Source: Nocardia iowensis
GTDB lineage: Bacteria; Actinomycetota; Actinomycetes; Mycobacteriales; Mycobacteriaceae
Assembly (NCBI RefSeq): GCF_019222765.1
Contig: NZ_CP078145.1
Coordinates: 4,836,001 to 4,900,000 of the forward strand
Reading direction: 5' to 3'
DNA: 64,000 nt
The notes beneath the pieces are model-generated. The model saw only the letters and a list, made by a program, of their open reading frames with translations. It was not told the DNA's origin and did not search any database. The position numbers were made by a program, and so were the translations under genes. Below, one piece after another: positions 25,535 to 34,007 of the stretch. Within the stretch, counting starts at the first letter, position 1. Each line of letters starts with the position of its first letter.

Positions 25535-27181
25535 CTATTCGACCAGCAGTGCGCGCAGCCGTTTGCGGTCGACCTTGCCGATGCCGATCTTCGGGATCTC
25601 CCCCACGTATTTCACGTCGTCCGGCAACTTGAATTCGGCGAATCCCTGCGTGCGCAGGTGATCTCGCAGAGCCGCCAGCGGCGGTCCAGCCCAGTCGGGT
25701 GTCACGACGAACACCGAGATCAGCTCGCCGTAGATCTCGTCGGGACGGCCGACCACCGCGACATCCTCGATCTCTGGATGACCGCGCAGCGCGTCCTCGA
25801 TCTCGTCCGGGGAAATGTTCTCCCCGCCCCGACTGATCACGTCCCCGGTCCGCCCGAGGATCGTCACCGAACCGTCCGCGGCGATCCTGGCCACATCCCC
25901 GGTCCGATAGAAACCGTCCGCGGCGAACCCGCGCCGATCGGCCGCGGCGTCGTCGAAGTATCCGGCCACGGTGTAGGGGCCACGGGTCCACAGTTCACCT
26001 GTGCCGTACGCCATTTCGCCATTGTCGGCAACCAGTCGCAGCTCATCGCCCGGCGAGGCGGGCCTGCCCTGGGTGCGGTAACGCACCGAGTCCGGGTCGG
26101 ACCGGTCGGTGAAGCACAGCAAGCCCTCGCTCATCCCATAGCACTGCTGCACGAACGCGCCGGACCCTTCCTCGAGCGACCGCATGAGCACTTCCGACGG
26201 CCGGGCGCCGCCGATCTGGATAACCCGCATCGTCGCCGCGCACCGTGCCAACCCTTCCGCTTCGGCGAGCCATTGCCGCGCGACAGCGGGCACGACGGTG
26301 GTATGGGTGACCCCTTCCCCAGCCGCCATGGCGAGCGCGGCGGCCGGATTGCGATGGTCACCGAACACGACGGTGCCCCCGACCAGCAGAGTGCCGAGCA
26401 CCCCTGGGCAATCGAGGGTGAAGCCGTGGGTCGCGGGCAGCACCGCCAGATACACCGATTCCGCATCGAATTCGGATGCCGCGGCAGCCCGCGTGATCAT
26501 GTACCCGAATGGCCCGTGCTCCCGCGGGATCAACTTCGGCAGGCCGGTGGTACCGCTGGACAGCAGCATCACCGCGACCTTGTCGAGATCGCGCGCCGGT
26601 GCGCCGATTGCCCGGCTACGACCCTCGGTCATCGGGGTCAGCACCGGCGCGGCACTGTCGGAAGCCTCGGGTAGCCCCAGTACGGCGACCGGCGCGGCGA
26701 TCCGCTCGGCCACATCACCGAGCCGCCGTAGCGCCCGGCGCGCGCCGAGATCGCGAGCGGGCGCGATGATCATCAGCGCGGCTTGCGCGGTGGCCACGAC
26801 GTGGCTGGTCTCCCGGACGCCGAGGCTCGGCATGACCGGAACCGGGATCGCGCCCACCCGCAGCACACCGAGCAGCGCGACGGCGAGTTCGGCGCAGTTG
26901 TTCATCTGCACCGCGATTCGGTCGCCCGGCACGATCGCGGCGGCGGCCAGTTCGGCGGCCAGGCGTTCCACCGCATGCCACAGCTGACGGTAGGTCAGCC
27001 GCTGATTCGGTGCGACCACAGCGGTTTTCGTGCCTGCCTGCGCGGCCACCCGGGCGATGTGTTCCTCCAGCCTGCCGTCCATCCACCACCCCTGGGAGCG
27101 GTAGTGCGCGATCCGGTCCAGGGGCAGCCGCCGGTAGCTGTTCGGTGCGGCTTCGACCGAACTGCTCAGGTCCGCCGTCAC
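25535..27181 (-). CDS. Aryl-acid AMP ligase, DhbE/EntE-like, probable picolinate-activating enzyme
   Basis: A 548-residue ANL enzyme of the 2,3-dihydroxybenzoate/salicylate/picolinate-AMP ligase group. The P-loop SSGTTGLPK is at 208-216, the motif YGMSEGLLC follows, and the hinge is TGDVISRGGENIS. The C-terminal catalytic Lys is in PKIGIGKVDR. In the acid-binding loop, DhbE-type enzymes have HNFPLSSPG; here it is HGFTLDCPG (252-260), so the Asn that contacts the aromatic acid is Gly253. That argues for a different aryl acid, and picolinate fits the neighbouring aminotransferase and oxidase. It would load the acid on the ACP encoded just upstream. The start is GTG 27181, preceded by GGAG and three bases after the ACP stop. 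Confidence 0.88.
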   Translation of the reverse strand: MTADLSSSVEAAPNSYRRLPLDRIAHYRSQGWWMDGRLEEHIARVAAQAGTKTAVVAPNQRLTYRQLWHAVERLAAELAAAAIVPGDRIAVQMNNCAELAVALLGVLRVGAIPVPVMPSLGVRETSHVVATAQAALMIIAPARDLGARRALRRLGDVAERIAAPVAVLGLPEASDSAAPVLTPMTEGRSRAIGAPARDLDKVAVMLLSSGTTGLPKLIPREHGPFGYMITRAAAASEFDAESVYLAVLPATHGFTLDCPGVLGTLLVGGTVVFGDHRNPAAALAMAAGEGVTHTTVVPAVARQWLAEAEGLARCAATMRVIQIGGARPSEVLMRSLEEGSGAFVQQCYGMSEGLLCFTDRSDPDSVRYRTQGRPASPGDELRLVADNGEMAYGTGELWTRGPYTVAGYFDDAAADRRGFAADGFYRTGDVARIAADGSVTILGRTGDVISRGGENISPDEIEDALRGHPEIEDVAVVGRPDEIYGELISVFVVTPDWAGPPLAALRDHLRTQGFAEFKLPDDVKYVGEIPKIGIGKVDRKRLRALLVE

Positions 27182-27184
27182 GAC

Positions 27185-27421
27185 CTACTCCGCCCGTACG
27201 GTATGTCCACCGCTGACCAGGGCGGCCAGCTCACCGACGGTGAAATCCGGCTGCGCGGCGAAATCGAGCACCACACCGTACTTTTCTTTGATTTCCAGCC
27301 GCAATTCGACCATCTCGGTCGAGTCGAGGCCGAGTGTTTCGCGCATAGATGAGCTGTCATCGATATCGTCGGTATCAACGCCCATGTCGGTCAGAATTTC
27401 GATGATTCCCTCGGTTGTCAC
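27185..27421 (-). CDS. Acyl carrier protein
   Basis: A 78-residue acidic carrier protein with the phosphopantetheine site LGLDSTEMVELRLE; the Ser is in DST. The start is taken at GTG 27421 because GGGAG stands five bases before it; ATG 27433 would add four residues (MGDV) but has no visible ribosome-binding site. It is the first gene of the ACP / ligase / KS / CLF operon, with only three bases before the ligase. The position suggests it carries the aryl starter, the growing chain, or both; no second ACP gene is visible in region B. Confidence 0.88.
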   Translation of the reverse strand: MTTEGIIEILTDMGVDTDDIDDSSSMRETLGLDSTEMVELRLEIKEKYGVVLDFAAQPDFTVGELAALVSGGHTVRAE

Positions 27422-27578
27422 AACATCTCCCATGCTGTCGGAGTAATCTTGTCCCCGCGACCAGCCCGCCGACCTGACCGCGAAACAGCTTGTCTCACAG
27501 GATGAAACAACTTGCCGAACATACCTTTGACAACCGAGCGTAACAGCGGAGCAGCACCGGAGATATCGCCCGAATGGG

Positions 27579-27595
27579 GGTATCACACCGATACC
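27579..27595. promoter_or_regulatory. Inverted repeat GGTATC-n5-GATACC in the divergent promoter of region B
   Basis: A perfect 6-base inverted repeat lies between the divergent ACP and aminotransferase operons. Its GGTAT/ATACC half-sites recur in the 16-base palindrome at 33907-33922 before the reductase operon, though with a different spacing. One regulator may bind both, the small LuxR of this region being the obvious candidate. Confidence 0.4.
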
Positions 27596-27672
27596 ATCGC
27601 CCCATAGAATTAGTACCACTTGGAACCAACGGCCGTATTTACTCATTCGGCCGCCGGGTGGAGGATCCATTC

Positions 27673-28959
27673 ATGGCTTCGCACGCAGTAGATGAAGGAC
27701 AGCAGACAGCTCCCCGACAGTATGCCGTGCCCTACGCCCGCATCGGATCGGTGCTCGGAGCGGACGAACACGAGGCGATCGCCGCGGTGCTCGACAACGG
27801 CACGACCCTGACCCAGGGCGAGTGGCGAGCCCGATTCGAGGCCGCGCTCGCGGACTATATCGGTGTGCGATACGCCGTCACCGTCACCAGCGGGACCGTC
27901 GCGCTGGCGCTGGCCATCCACCTGCTCGACCTGCGGCCGGGCGACGAGGTCATCGCCACGCCGCAGACCTACCAGGCCTCGATTCAACCGCTGCTCGACT
28001 ACGACGTCGAGGTGAAATTCTGTGATGTGGACCCGATCACCCTCAATGCCGATCCCGCGGCGGTCGAACGGCTCATCGGCCCGAAGACCCGGGCCATCGT
28101 TCTGGTGCACTACGGCGGACTGACCGCCGATATGCGGCGGATCCGAGACCTCGCCCGCCGCAACGACATCCTCGTCATCGAGGACGCCGCACATGCGCTC
28201 GGCGGTGACTACTTCGGCAAACGCCCCGGCAGCCTTGCCGATCTCGGCTGCTTCAGCTTCCACTCGGCGAAGAACATCACCACACTCGGCGAAGGCGGGA
28301 TGATCACCTTCGACCGCGACGACTGGTGGCAGCGGCTGGATCGCCTGCGCTCCAACGAAGTCGACGCGATCTTCGCGCCGCGGCAACGCGGCGCCGACCG
28401 GCTGGCCACGCCGCCACGCAGCCTGGCATGGATGCGCGATGTCGGCGATGCCTACACCATGGACTGCCACGATATCCGCCGATCGGGCACCAATGCCGCG
28501 ATGAGCGAGGTGGCCGCCGCGGTCGGCCTGGTTCAGCTACGCAAGCTCGACCGCATGGTTGCCCGCCGCCGTGCCATTGCCGCACGACTGGACGAGGTCC
28601 TCGCTGACGCCGCCGGAATCACGGTGCAGCGCAGCGACAATCCCAATATCGGCCACGCGTACCACTTCTACACCTTCTTTGCCGACAAGTCGGTGGGGCG
28701 GCACCGCGATGAGATCATCGAGGCGCTCGATCGGGCCGGCGTCGAGGTTCAGTTGCGATACTTCCCCCTGCATCTGCGCCCCGAATGGCGGATGCGCGGG
28801 TCTCGAGCGGGCGACTGCCCGAATACCGAGCAGCAATGGTTCCACACCCAGGTCAACCTGCCATGCCATCCCCGCCTGACCGATCGCCAGGTCGACCATT
28901 TGGTGAACGCCCTGTCCGACGTGCTCATCACGAGACCTCGCGCCGCCGTCCATTTGTAA
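27673..28959 (+). CDS. DegT/DnrJ/EryC1/StrS aminotransferase, possible lysine 2-aminotransferase
   Basis: A 428-residue fold-type I PLP enzyme of the DegT family. Asp171 in IEDAAHALGG and Lys200 in FSFHSAKNITTLGEGG hold the cofactor. ATG 27673 is chosen for the strong GGTGGAGG eight bases upstream. Most of the family are sugar aminotransferases or AHBA synthases, but the lysine 2-aminotransferases of nikkomycin (NikC) and virginiamycin S (VisA), as I recall, also belong here. No deoxysugar genes are near, whereas a NikD-like oxidase follows 22 bases downstream. I therefore infer that it converts L-lysine to its 2-oxo acid, which cyclises to piperideine-2-carboxylate. Sugar or cyclitol amination is the main alternative. 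Confidence 0.88.
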   Translation: MASHAVDEGQQTAPRQYAVPYARIGSVLGADEHEAIAAVLDNGTTLTQGEWRARFEAALADYIGVRYAVTVTSGTVALALAIHLLDLRPGDEVIATPQTYQASIQPLLDYDVEVKFCDVDPITLNADPAAVERLIGPKTRAIVLVHYGGLTADMRRIRDLARRNDILVIEDAAHALGGDYFGKRPGSLADLGCFSFHSAKNITTLGEGGMITFDRDDWWQRLDRLRSNEVDAIFAPRQRGADRLATPPRSLAWMRDVGDAYTMDCHDIRRSGTNAAMSEVAAAVGLVQLRKLDRMVARRRAIAARLDEVLADAAGITVQRSDNPNIGHAYHFYTFFADKSVGRHRDEIIEALDRAGVEVQLRYFPLHLRPEWRMRGSRAGDCPNTEQQWFHTQVNLPCHPRLTDRQVDHLVNALSDVLITRPRAAVHL

Positions 28960-28981
28960 ACCGCAAGGAGCATCGACTGTC

Positions 28982-30148
28982 ATGACCGAAATCCAGACCT
29001 ACGCCGCGATCGTCGTCGGTGGCGGTGCCGTCGGGCTCAGTGCCGCACGGGAACTGGGCCGACGCGGCATCCATACGCTGGTGCTCGAGGCGGGACCGCT
29101 GTTCCACGACCACGCCAGTTCCGCTGGTACCGAACGGCATTCCCGGGTCCAGTATTCGCAGGAAGACCTGTCCCGGCTCGCCTTGGAAACCGCCGCCGAG
29201 TGGGATCGCCTGGAGAGCGAGTCCGGACGCAGGCTGCGGCATCGCGTCGGTAGTTTGTGGTTCGGCGACGTCGACGTCGACACCAATGAAGGCCAGATCA
29301 CCTCCGCCGCACGGGTTATGGACAAACTCGACATCCCCTACGAGTGGTTGACCGCGCGCGAAATCACCGACCGTTTCGGCTTCCGCGACCTCCCCGCCGA
29401 CTACGCGGGCTTCCTACAACCCGACGGCGGCATCGTCGACGTAAAGGCCACCCTGCTGGCACTGTACGAGCTCTCGATCCGGTCGGGAGTCCATGTCACG
29501 CCCAACGCGCCGGTGCGGTCGATCGAGCCGGAAACGGACACTGTTCGCGTCGTCACCGATTCGGGCACCTACCGCACCTCGTCGCTGGTGGTCGCGGCCG
29601 GTCCGGCGACCGCGCGCCTGCTCCGGCCGTTCGGCGTCGACATGGACTACCGCGTCTTCGAAATGGCCAACCTCTCGTTCGTACCCAGCAACGGCCGGGT
29701 CGAACTGCCGTTCTGGTTCGCGTTCCAGCAGCCCACCGAGCGCGATACGAATCTGTTCTACGGTTTCGGCCCTCGGCCGTGGGCCACCGACAGTGCCTGC
29801 CGGGTGGCCCCGATGTTCGAGATCGACGAGATAACCGCGGAGACCGTGCCGACGCTGCGCCCCAAGGCATATGACGTCGACCGCGTCCACGACTGGGTGC
29901 GTACCCATATGCCCATGCTCGAAGCCCGCGCCGTTTCCGCCACTACCTGTTTGGCCGTGCTGCCCCGAGACCCCGCGCGGCAGTTCTATTTCGGACCGGT
30001 GACCGCACCCGGGGCGGGCACAGCGCGGATCGCCACCTTCGCCGCGGGTTGGGGATTCAAGTTCGTCCCTATCCTCGGCCGAGTGCTCGCCGACTGGGCC
30101 TGCACCGGCAAGACAGACGTTGATGTGCAACGCCTTTCGGTCTCGTGA
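28982..30148 (+). CDS. FAD oxidase of the sarcosine oxidase family, NikD-like (piperideine-2-carboxylate oxidase)
   Basis: A 388-residue DAO-family flavoenzyme. The N-terminal FAD motif is VVGGGAVGLSAARELGRRG (11-29). Cys323 in SATTCLAVLPRD sits where sarcosine oxidase and NikD attach FAD covalently. Trp357 in AAGWGFKF replaces the His of GHGFKF in sarcosine oxidase. Nikkomycin NikD has, from memory, Cys321, Trp355 and Glu101; with a constant offset of two these match Cys323, Trp357 and Glu103 here. NikD oxidises piperideine-2-carboxylate to picolinate by a four-electron reaction. The gene lies between the aminotransferase and the dehydratase in one operon. Another amine or amino acid oxidase is possible, but residue pattern and context both favour the picolinate route. 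Confidence 0.88.
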   Translation: MTEIQTYAAIVVGGGAVGLSAARELGRRGIHTLVLEAGPLFHDHASSAGTERHSRVQYSQEDLSRLALETAAEWDRLESESGRRLRHRVGSLWFGDVDVDTNEGQITSAARVMDKLDIPYEWLTAREITDRFGFRDLPADYAGFLQPDGGIVDVKATLLALYELSIRSGVHVTPNAPVRSIEPETDTVRVVTDSGTYRTSSLVVAAGPATARLLRPFGVDMDYRVFEMANLSFVPSNGRVELPFWFAFQQPTERDTNLFYGFGPRPWATDSACRVAPMFEIDEITAETVPTLRPKAYDVDRVHDWVRTHMPMLEARAVSATTCLAVLPRDPARQFYFGPVTAPGAGTARIATFAAGWGFKFVPILGRVLADWACTGKTDVDVQRLSVS

Positions 30149-30927
30149 CGAAAACGCACTGCACGCTCGGCGCCGACGACATCCACCGCTATACCCAACT
30201 GGTCGACAGCGCCGACCCGTCCGGGCGGGTCCACCCACTGGCCCTGGTGCGCGCCGCGGCGCCGCTCTGGGAGCCAACGGTGACCGAGATCCGGTCCGCG
30301 CACCGGCAGCGTCCGGTGATCCACCTTGCCCAGTCGGCGCTCTTCGCACGGGCGGTGCGCCCCACCGAACAGCTCATCGGCCGGTGCGATGTGCACGCGG
30401 TGCAAAGTCTTGGCGATGACGCCGTCTATACGTTGCGGGTCTCGTTCACCGAGCCGACCGGTGCGCGGGTTGCCCAGTTCGACGTGGCGCTGCTGATCGA
30501 CGGGCAACCTGATGAGGCGGCCGAGTTACCGCCGTGGCGAGCGCATCGCGCGGCGGCGGGCACCGACACCATCGGCCTGCGACGGCGGCATTTCGATCTG
30601 GGCAGCGCGCGGGATTACGCCCGGGTCTCCCGTGATGCCAACCCGATCCATCGGCACGCCAAGGCCGCCCAGGACGCGGGTTTCCCCGGCCCGATCGCGC
30701 ACGGGCTGCACGTCCTCGCGGCAGGGGTATCGGTGGCACGCGAACTCGATGTCTGCCCGTATCAACAGCTGGCGGAGATCCGCACTCGGTTCGGCCACCC
30801 CGTGGTGTTGCCCACGGATGTGTCATATCGGGTGCAGCGCACCGCGGACGCGCGAACCTTCCGTATCGCGGCAGACACCGCCGCCGGGCCCGCACTCAAA
30901 CGGTGCTGGTTCCGCTTGCGGGAGTGA
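30145..30927 (+). CDS. MaoC-like double-hotdog dehydratase
   Basis: A 260-residue double-hotdog protein. The C-terminal half holds the (R)-hydratase motif ARVSRDANPIHRHA with Asp164 and His169, then GFPGPIAHGLHVLA; the N-terminal half is a degenerate hotdog. The enzyme would dehydrate (R)-3-hydroxyacyl-ACP to the enoyl form. The start is GTG 30145, which overlaps the preceding stop as GTGA, so it is coupled to the oxidase. It supplies the dehydratase step for the dissociated PKS. Its last 32 bases overlap the convergent thioesterase gene. Confidence 0.88.
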   Translation: MTKTHCTLGADDIHRYTQLVDSADPSGRVHPLALVRAAAPLWEPTVTEIRSAHRQRPVIHLAQSALFARAVRPTEQLIGRCDVHAVQSLGDDAVYTLRVSFTEPTGARVAQFDVALLIDGQPDEAAELPPWRAHRAAAGTDTIGLRRRHFDLGSARDYARVSRDANPIHRHAKAAQDAGFPGPIAHGLHVLAAGVSVARELDVCPYQQLAEIRTRFGHPVVLPTDVSYRVQRTADARTFRIAADTAAGPALKRCWFRLRE

Positions 30928-31351
30928 GCATCTCGTCCCCGGTGAAGGCGTTGCGCACACTCGTCGGCGGCGGCACCGGCCGGAAATCGGTGGCGTCGAC
31001 CCACACGTACCGGTTCGACACCACCGTTACCGTCGCCTCGGCGCGGCGCATCAGATAGATCAAGGTCAGCGAAGTCCGGCCGACTTTGCCCACACCTACG
31101 GTCACGGTGAGTTCTTCGTCGAACCGACACGGCTGCAGGTATCGCACCTGTGATTCGGCCAGGACGAGTTCGACGCCGTGCTCGGCCACCTGGTCGTAGG
31201 AGCCGAACAGCCGCTTCATCGACTCCAGGCAGGCCATGTCGGCGTAGGCGAGGTAATGCGCGTTGAACACCACGCCCTGCGGGTCGCATTCGTGATACCG
31301 CACCCGCAGCGGCATGTCCAAGATCTCCCTGGTGATGTCATGCATGATCAT
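30896..31351 (-). CDS. Hotdog-fold acyl thioesterase
   Basis: A 151-residue single-hotdog protein of the 4-hydroxybenzoyl-CoA thioesterase/YbgC group. The signature VRYHECDPQGVVFNAHYLAY has the catalytic Asp23 and the tyrosine/aspartate helix start. It hydrolyses an acyl-CoA or acyl-ACP thioester. The ATG at 31351 overlaps the stop of the acyltransferase gene (ATGA), so it is the last gene of the ER-KR-MAT-TE operon. The likely role is release of the finished chain as a free acid or removal of misprimed units. Confidence 0.88.
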   Translation of the reverse strand: MIMHDITREILDMPLRVRYHECDPQGVVFNAHYLAYADMACLESMKRLFGSYDQVAEHGVELVLAESQVRYLQPCRFDEELTVTVGVGKVGRTSLTLIYLMRRAEATVTVVSNRYVWVDATDFRPVPPPTSVRNAFTGDEMLTPASGTSTV

Positions 31352-32256
31352 GCTCCCTTGCTCGTCGCGGTCTGCTCGATCACTGTGTGGTATTCGACGA
31401 AATCCAGTCGTCCCAAGCGCTTACCGAGTTTGTGCAGCACCTGCCCCGGCCCGGCGTCAACCATCCGGCGCACGCCGAGTTCGTGCGCCACCGACAGGGT
31501 TTCGACCCACCGCACCGGCAGCACCAGCGCCCTGGCGAGGGCGCGCCGGACACCTCGCGCGGTGGTCAACGGCCGCGCCTCGGTCGACGAGACGAACGTG
31601 CAGTTCGGCGGCCGAATCTCGATCGCGTCCAGGGCAGCGGTCCATTCCGGCAGCGCACCGGCCATGTGCTGACAGTGGAACGCGCCACCGATCGGGAGGA
31701 CCTGTGCTTCCGCGTCGACCGCCGCCGCGTCCTCGGCCACTTGCCGCACCGCGTCCGGATCACCGGACAGCACAATCTGTTTGGGCCCATTGATCGCCGC
31801 GACCTCCAGGTGTGCGGACGGCTGGGTGAACGAGATCCGTCGCCGCATCCATTCGACCTCGGTCGCGTCCAACCCCATCACGGCGACCATCGCACCCGGC
31901 CGTTCCGCGCTCGTTCGCTGGCACAGCTCGCCGCGCGTACGAGCGAGCCGAACAGCGTCGTCCTCCGAGATCGCCCCCGCGAAGGCCAGTGCGGTGATTT
32001 CGCCGAAACTGTGCCCGGCCACCAGTGGCACGTTCGCGAGCGACGGCGCGATCGCCCTGGCCCGGACGAGTCCAAGCGCCAGCATCGTTGGCTGCACGAC
32101 GCGGGTGTCGGTGAGATCGAGGTCGGCGACGTCGGCCCGATGCAGGCTTTCGAGCACCACGGAGATCAAGGGTGCCGACCGCAGCTCCGCCAAGTCTCGT
32201 CGCAGATCCGCGGGTTTGACGCCCTGTCCGGGGAAGGCCAGCGCAAATCCGGTCAT
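31348..32256 (-). CDS. Malonyl-CoA:ACP transacylase (FabD-like)
   Basis: A 302-residue acyltransferase. FPGQG opens the protein, Ser83 lies in VAGHSFGEI, and His194 in GGAFHCQHM fills the FH position of malonyl-specific enzymes. The length equals FabD. ATG 32256 follows GGAGGAGCACA. Type II clusters usually borrow FabD from fatty acid synthesis, so a dedicated copy marks this set as largely self-sufficient. It should charge the ACP of region B with malonyl extender units. Confidence 0.9.
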   Translation of the reverse strand: MTGFALAFPGQGVKPADLRRDLAELRSAPLISVVLESLHRADVADLDLTDTRVVQPTMLALGLVRARAIAPSLANVPLVAGHSFGEITALAFAGAISEDDAVRLARTRGELCQRTSAERPGAMVAVMGLDATEVEWMRRRISFTQPSAHLEVAAINGPKQIVLSGDPDAVRQVAEDAAAVDAEAQVLPIGGAFHCQHMAGALPEWTAALDAIEIRPPNCTFVSSTEARPLTTARGVRRALARALVLPVRWVETLSVAHELGVRRMVDAGPGQVLHKLGKRLGRLDFVEYHTVIEQTATSKGA

Positions 32257-32279
32257 TGTGCTCCTCCAGGTCCCACTGG

Positions 32280-33020
32280 TTAAGAGATCGTGTAGCCGCC
32301 GTCGATGACCAAGTTCTGACCGGTCACCATGGGGTTCGCGAGCAGGAAGAAGATCCCGTCCACCACGTGATCCGGTTCGACGGGTTCCTTACCGAGCGGA
32401 GTCCTCGCGAGAATCCGCTCCCTCGCCGGTTCCGGTGTCGCCGAGGTCAGCGCGCTGTCCATGAATCCGGGGCAGACCGCGTTGATAGTGATATTGCGCG
32501 CCGCATACTCGACCGCGAGGGCTCGGATCAGGCCGAGCACACCGGCTTTCGAGGCCGCGTAGGAGGACTGGCCCGCAATTCCGTGCAGCGCGGACGGTGA
32601 CGAGACGACCACGACGCGACCGGCCCGCTTGCGCATCATCATCGGAACGACGCCGCGCAGTAGCCGGTAGGTGCCGAGCAAATTGACCTCGATGACCGAC
32701 CGCCAGCGCTGTTCGTCCTGCTCGATGAGCAGTCCGTCGTCGGTGACCGCCGCACAGTGCACGAGGTCGGTGATCGGTCCGAACCGCTCGCGGACATCGG
32801 CGATCATCGTCTCCACCGCGGCGCCGTCCGCCAAGTCGGCTTTTACCGGCATGGCCAGCCCCGCGTTCTGTGCGGTCACCTCGTGCGGGCGCTGCGGGTT
32901 CGCCGAGTAGTGCAGTGCCGTTGGAATCCCCATGGCCAGCAGGCGATCGGCGACGCGGCCGCCAAGCAGCCCGGACGCGCCGGTAACCAGCGCCACCCGG
33001 TCGCGCGCCGCCGACGTCAT
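32280..33020 (-). CDS. 3-oxoacyl-ACP ketoreductase (FabG-like SDR)
   Basis: A 246-residue classical SDR. The cofactor motif is VTGASGLLGGRVADRL (12-27), and the catalytic Tyr154-x3-Lys158 is in SYAASKAG with the Ser in VVVSSPSA. VNLLGTYRLLRG and ITINAVCPGFMDS fit FabG. ATG 33020 overlaps the stop of the upstream gene (ATGA), which fixes the start; an in-frame extension to 33104 is not needed. It should reduce beta-ketoacyl-ACP in the type II PKS. Confidence 0.92.
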   Translation of the reverse strand: MTSAARDRVALVTGASGLLGGRVADRLLAMGIPTALHYSANPQRPHEVTAQNAGLAMPVKADLADGAAVETMIADVRERFGPITDLVHCAAVTDDGLLIEQDEQRWRSVIEVNLLGTYRLLRGVVPMMMRKRAGRVVVVSSPSALHGIAGQSSYAASKAGVLGLIRALAVEYAARNITINAVCPGFMDSALTSATPEPARERILARTPLGKEPVEPDHVVDGIFFLLANPMVTGQNLVIDGGYTIS

Positions 33021-33817
33021 GACCGCACCGCGTACTCGGCGACAGCCGCATTCGGCCAGGAGGTCAGTGAAAGGCCGCCGTCCGCGATCACGGTCTGCCC
33101 CCACATCCAGCCCGCTGCCGGGGATACCAGGAATCCGACCACGGCGGCGAGTTCGGCGGGCACGCCGAGCCGCCGCGCGGGTGTCTGCTCCGCGACGCGC
33201 TGTGCCGCAACGGGATCCGGCAAGAGCTGGCGTAATGGCCTGCTCTCCAGCGGCCCCGCCGACGCACAGTTCACCCGAATGTTGTCGTCCCGGTATTCAT
33301 AGGACAAATAGCGGGTCAGCGATTCCACCGCCGCCTTGGTGACGCCCACCGCCGCGTAGCCTGGAACCGGATAGGTCGAGCCGGTCGAGGAAACATTGCA
33401 GATCACGCCGCCGCGGTCGCGCATCAGGGCCGCCGCGTGCTGCGAGCAGCGCAGCGTGCCGAGCAGATTCGTATCTATCGCCCGCGCCCAATCCTTGCCG
33501 GAGAGATCGCTCAGTGCGCCGAACGCACCTGAGGCCGCATTGTTGACGAGAATATCCAATGTCCCCCAGCGTTCTTCGATGCTGCGGAAGAGACGCTCCA
33601 CCGAGTCTTCGCGGGCCACCGAGGCGCGCATCGTCGCCACTACCGAGCCGCCGAGCTCGGCACGGGTGCGCTCGGCGTCTTCCTCGGAATGGCAGTAGTT
33701 GATGATGACGCGCGCGCCCAATCGCGCGATTTCTTCGACAATGGCGCGGCCGGTGCCACGGGCGCCACCGGTGACGAGGGCGAGCTTTCCGGCCAGCGGT
33801 GCTATTTCGGGCGACAT
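33017..33817 (-). CDS. FabL-like enoyl-ACP reductase (SDR with Tyr-x6-Lys)
   Basis: A 266-residue SDR whose catalytic pair is Tyr154-x6-Lys161 (YAAVGVTK), not the Tyr-x3-Lys of ketoreductases. The segment GVTKAAVESLTRYLSYE and the SAGPLESR loop resemble Bacillus FabL, an NADPH enoyl-ACP reductase. ATG 33817 follows AAGGAAA. It is the first gene of the ER-KR-MAT-TE operon, preceded by a perfect 16-base palindrome. It gives the dissociated PKS a full reductive cycle, so the chain may be saturated wholly or in part. A 3-ketoacyl reductase function cannot be excluded without assay. Confidence 0.85.
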   Translation of the reverse strand: MSPEIAPLAGKLALVTGGARGTGRAIVEEIARLGARVIINYCHSEEDAERTRAELGGSVVATMRASVAREDSVERLFRSIEERWGTLDILVNNAASGAFGALSDLSGKDWARAIDTNLLGTLRCSQHAAALMRDRGGVICNVSSTGSTYPVPGYAAVGVTKAAVESLTRYLSYEYRDDNIRVNCASAGPLESRPLRQLLPDPVAAQRVAEQTPARRLGVPAELAAVVGFLVSPAAGWMWGQTVIADGGLSLTSWPNAAVAEYAVRS

Positions 33818-33906
33818 CGGTTTCCTTATCCGATACGACGACGAAGTATGCCTTCGCATTCCACGGTAACTGCCCCGATCTCGAATGTCACTGCACCGAA
33901 TGTCTC

Positions 33907-33922
33907 GTGGTATTAATACCAC
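33907..33922. promoter_or_regulatory. Perfect 16-base palindrome GTGGTATTAATACCAC
   Basis: This perfect palindrome lies 90 bases before the enoyl reductase start and between that operon and the luxR gene. Dyad sites of this size suit a LuxR-type dimer. Its GGTAT/ATACC arms are shared with the inverted repeat at 27579-27595. Confidence 0.5.
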
Positions 33923-33953
33923 CGGGCTTGCCGCCGGTATGAATTCAGCAAAA

Positions 33954-33990
33954 TATCCACCTCGTCACCCTGCCATGACCGAGGTGGATA
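33954..33990 (-). terminator. Rho-independent-type terminator after the small luxR gene
   Basis: An 11-base perfect stem (arms 33954-33964 and 33980-33990) with a 15-base loop lies 18 bases after the luxR stop on the minus strand. It is followed on that strand by TTTTG. This insulates the enoyl reductase promoter from read-through. Confidence 0.65.
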
Positions 33991-34007
33991 CTTCCTTTGC
34001 ACGCGCC

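Noticed and set aside
25535..28959. A beta-amino acid starter route like vicenistatin or hitachimycin (DhbE-like ligase plus PLP enzyme)
   Set aside because: No aminomutase or peptide-loading genes are present, and the ligase lacks the Asp expected at the amino-binding position; NikD-like residues favour picolinate.
27673..28959. Deoxysugar aminotransferase of a glycosylated product
   Set aside because: No glycosyltransferase or NDP-sugar genes occur in the window.
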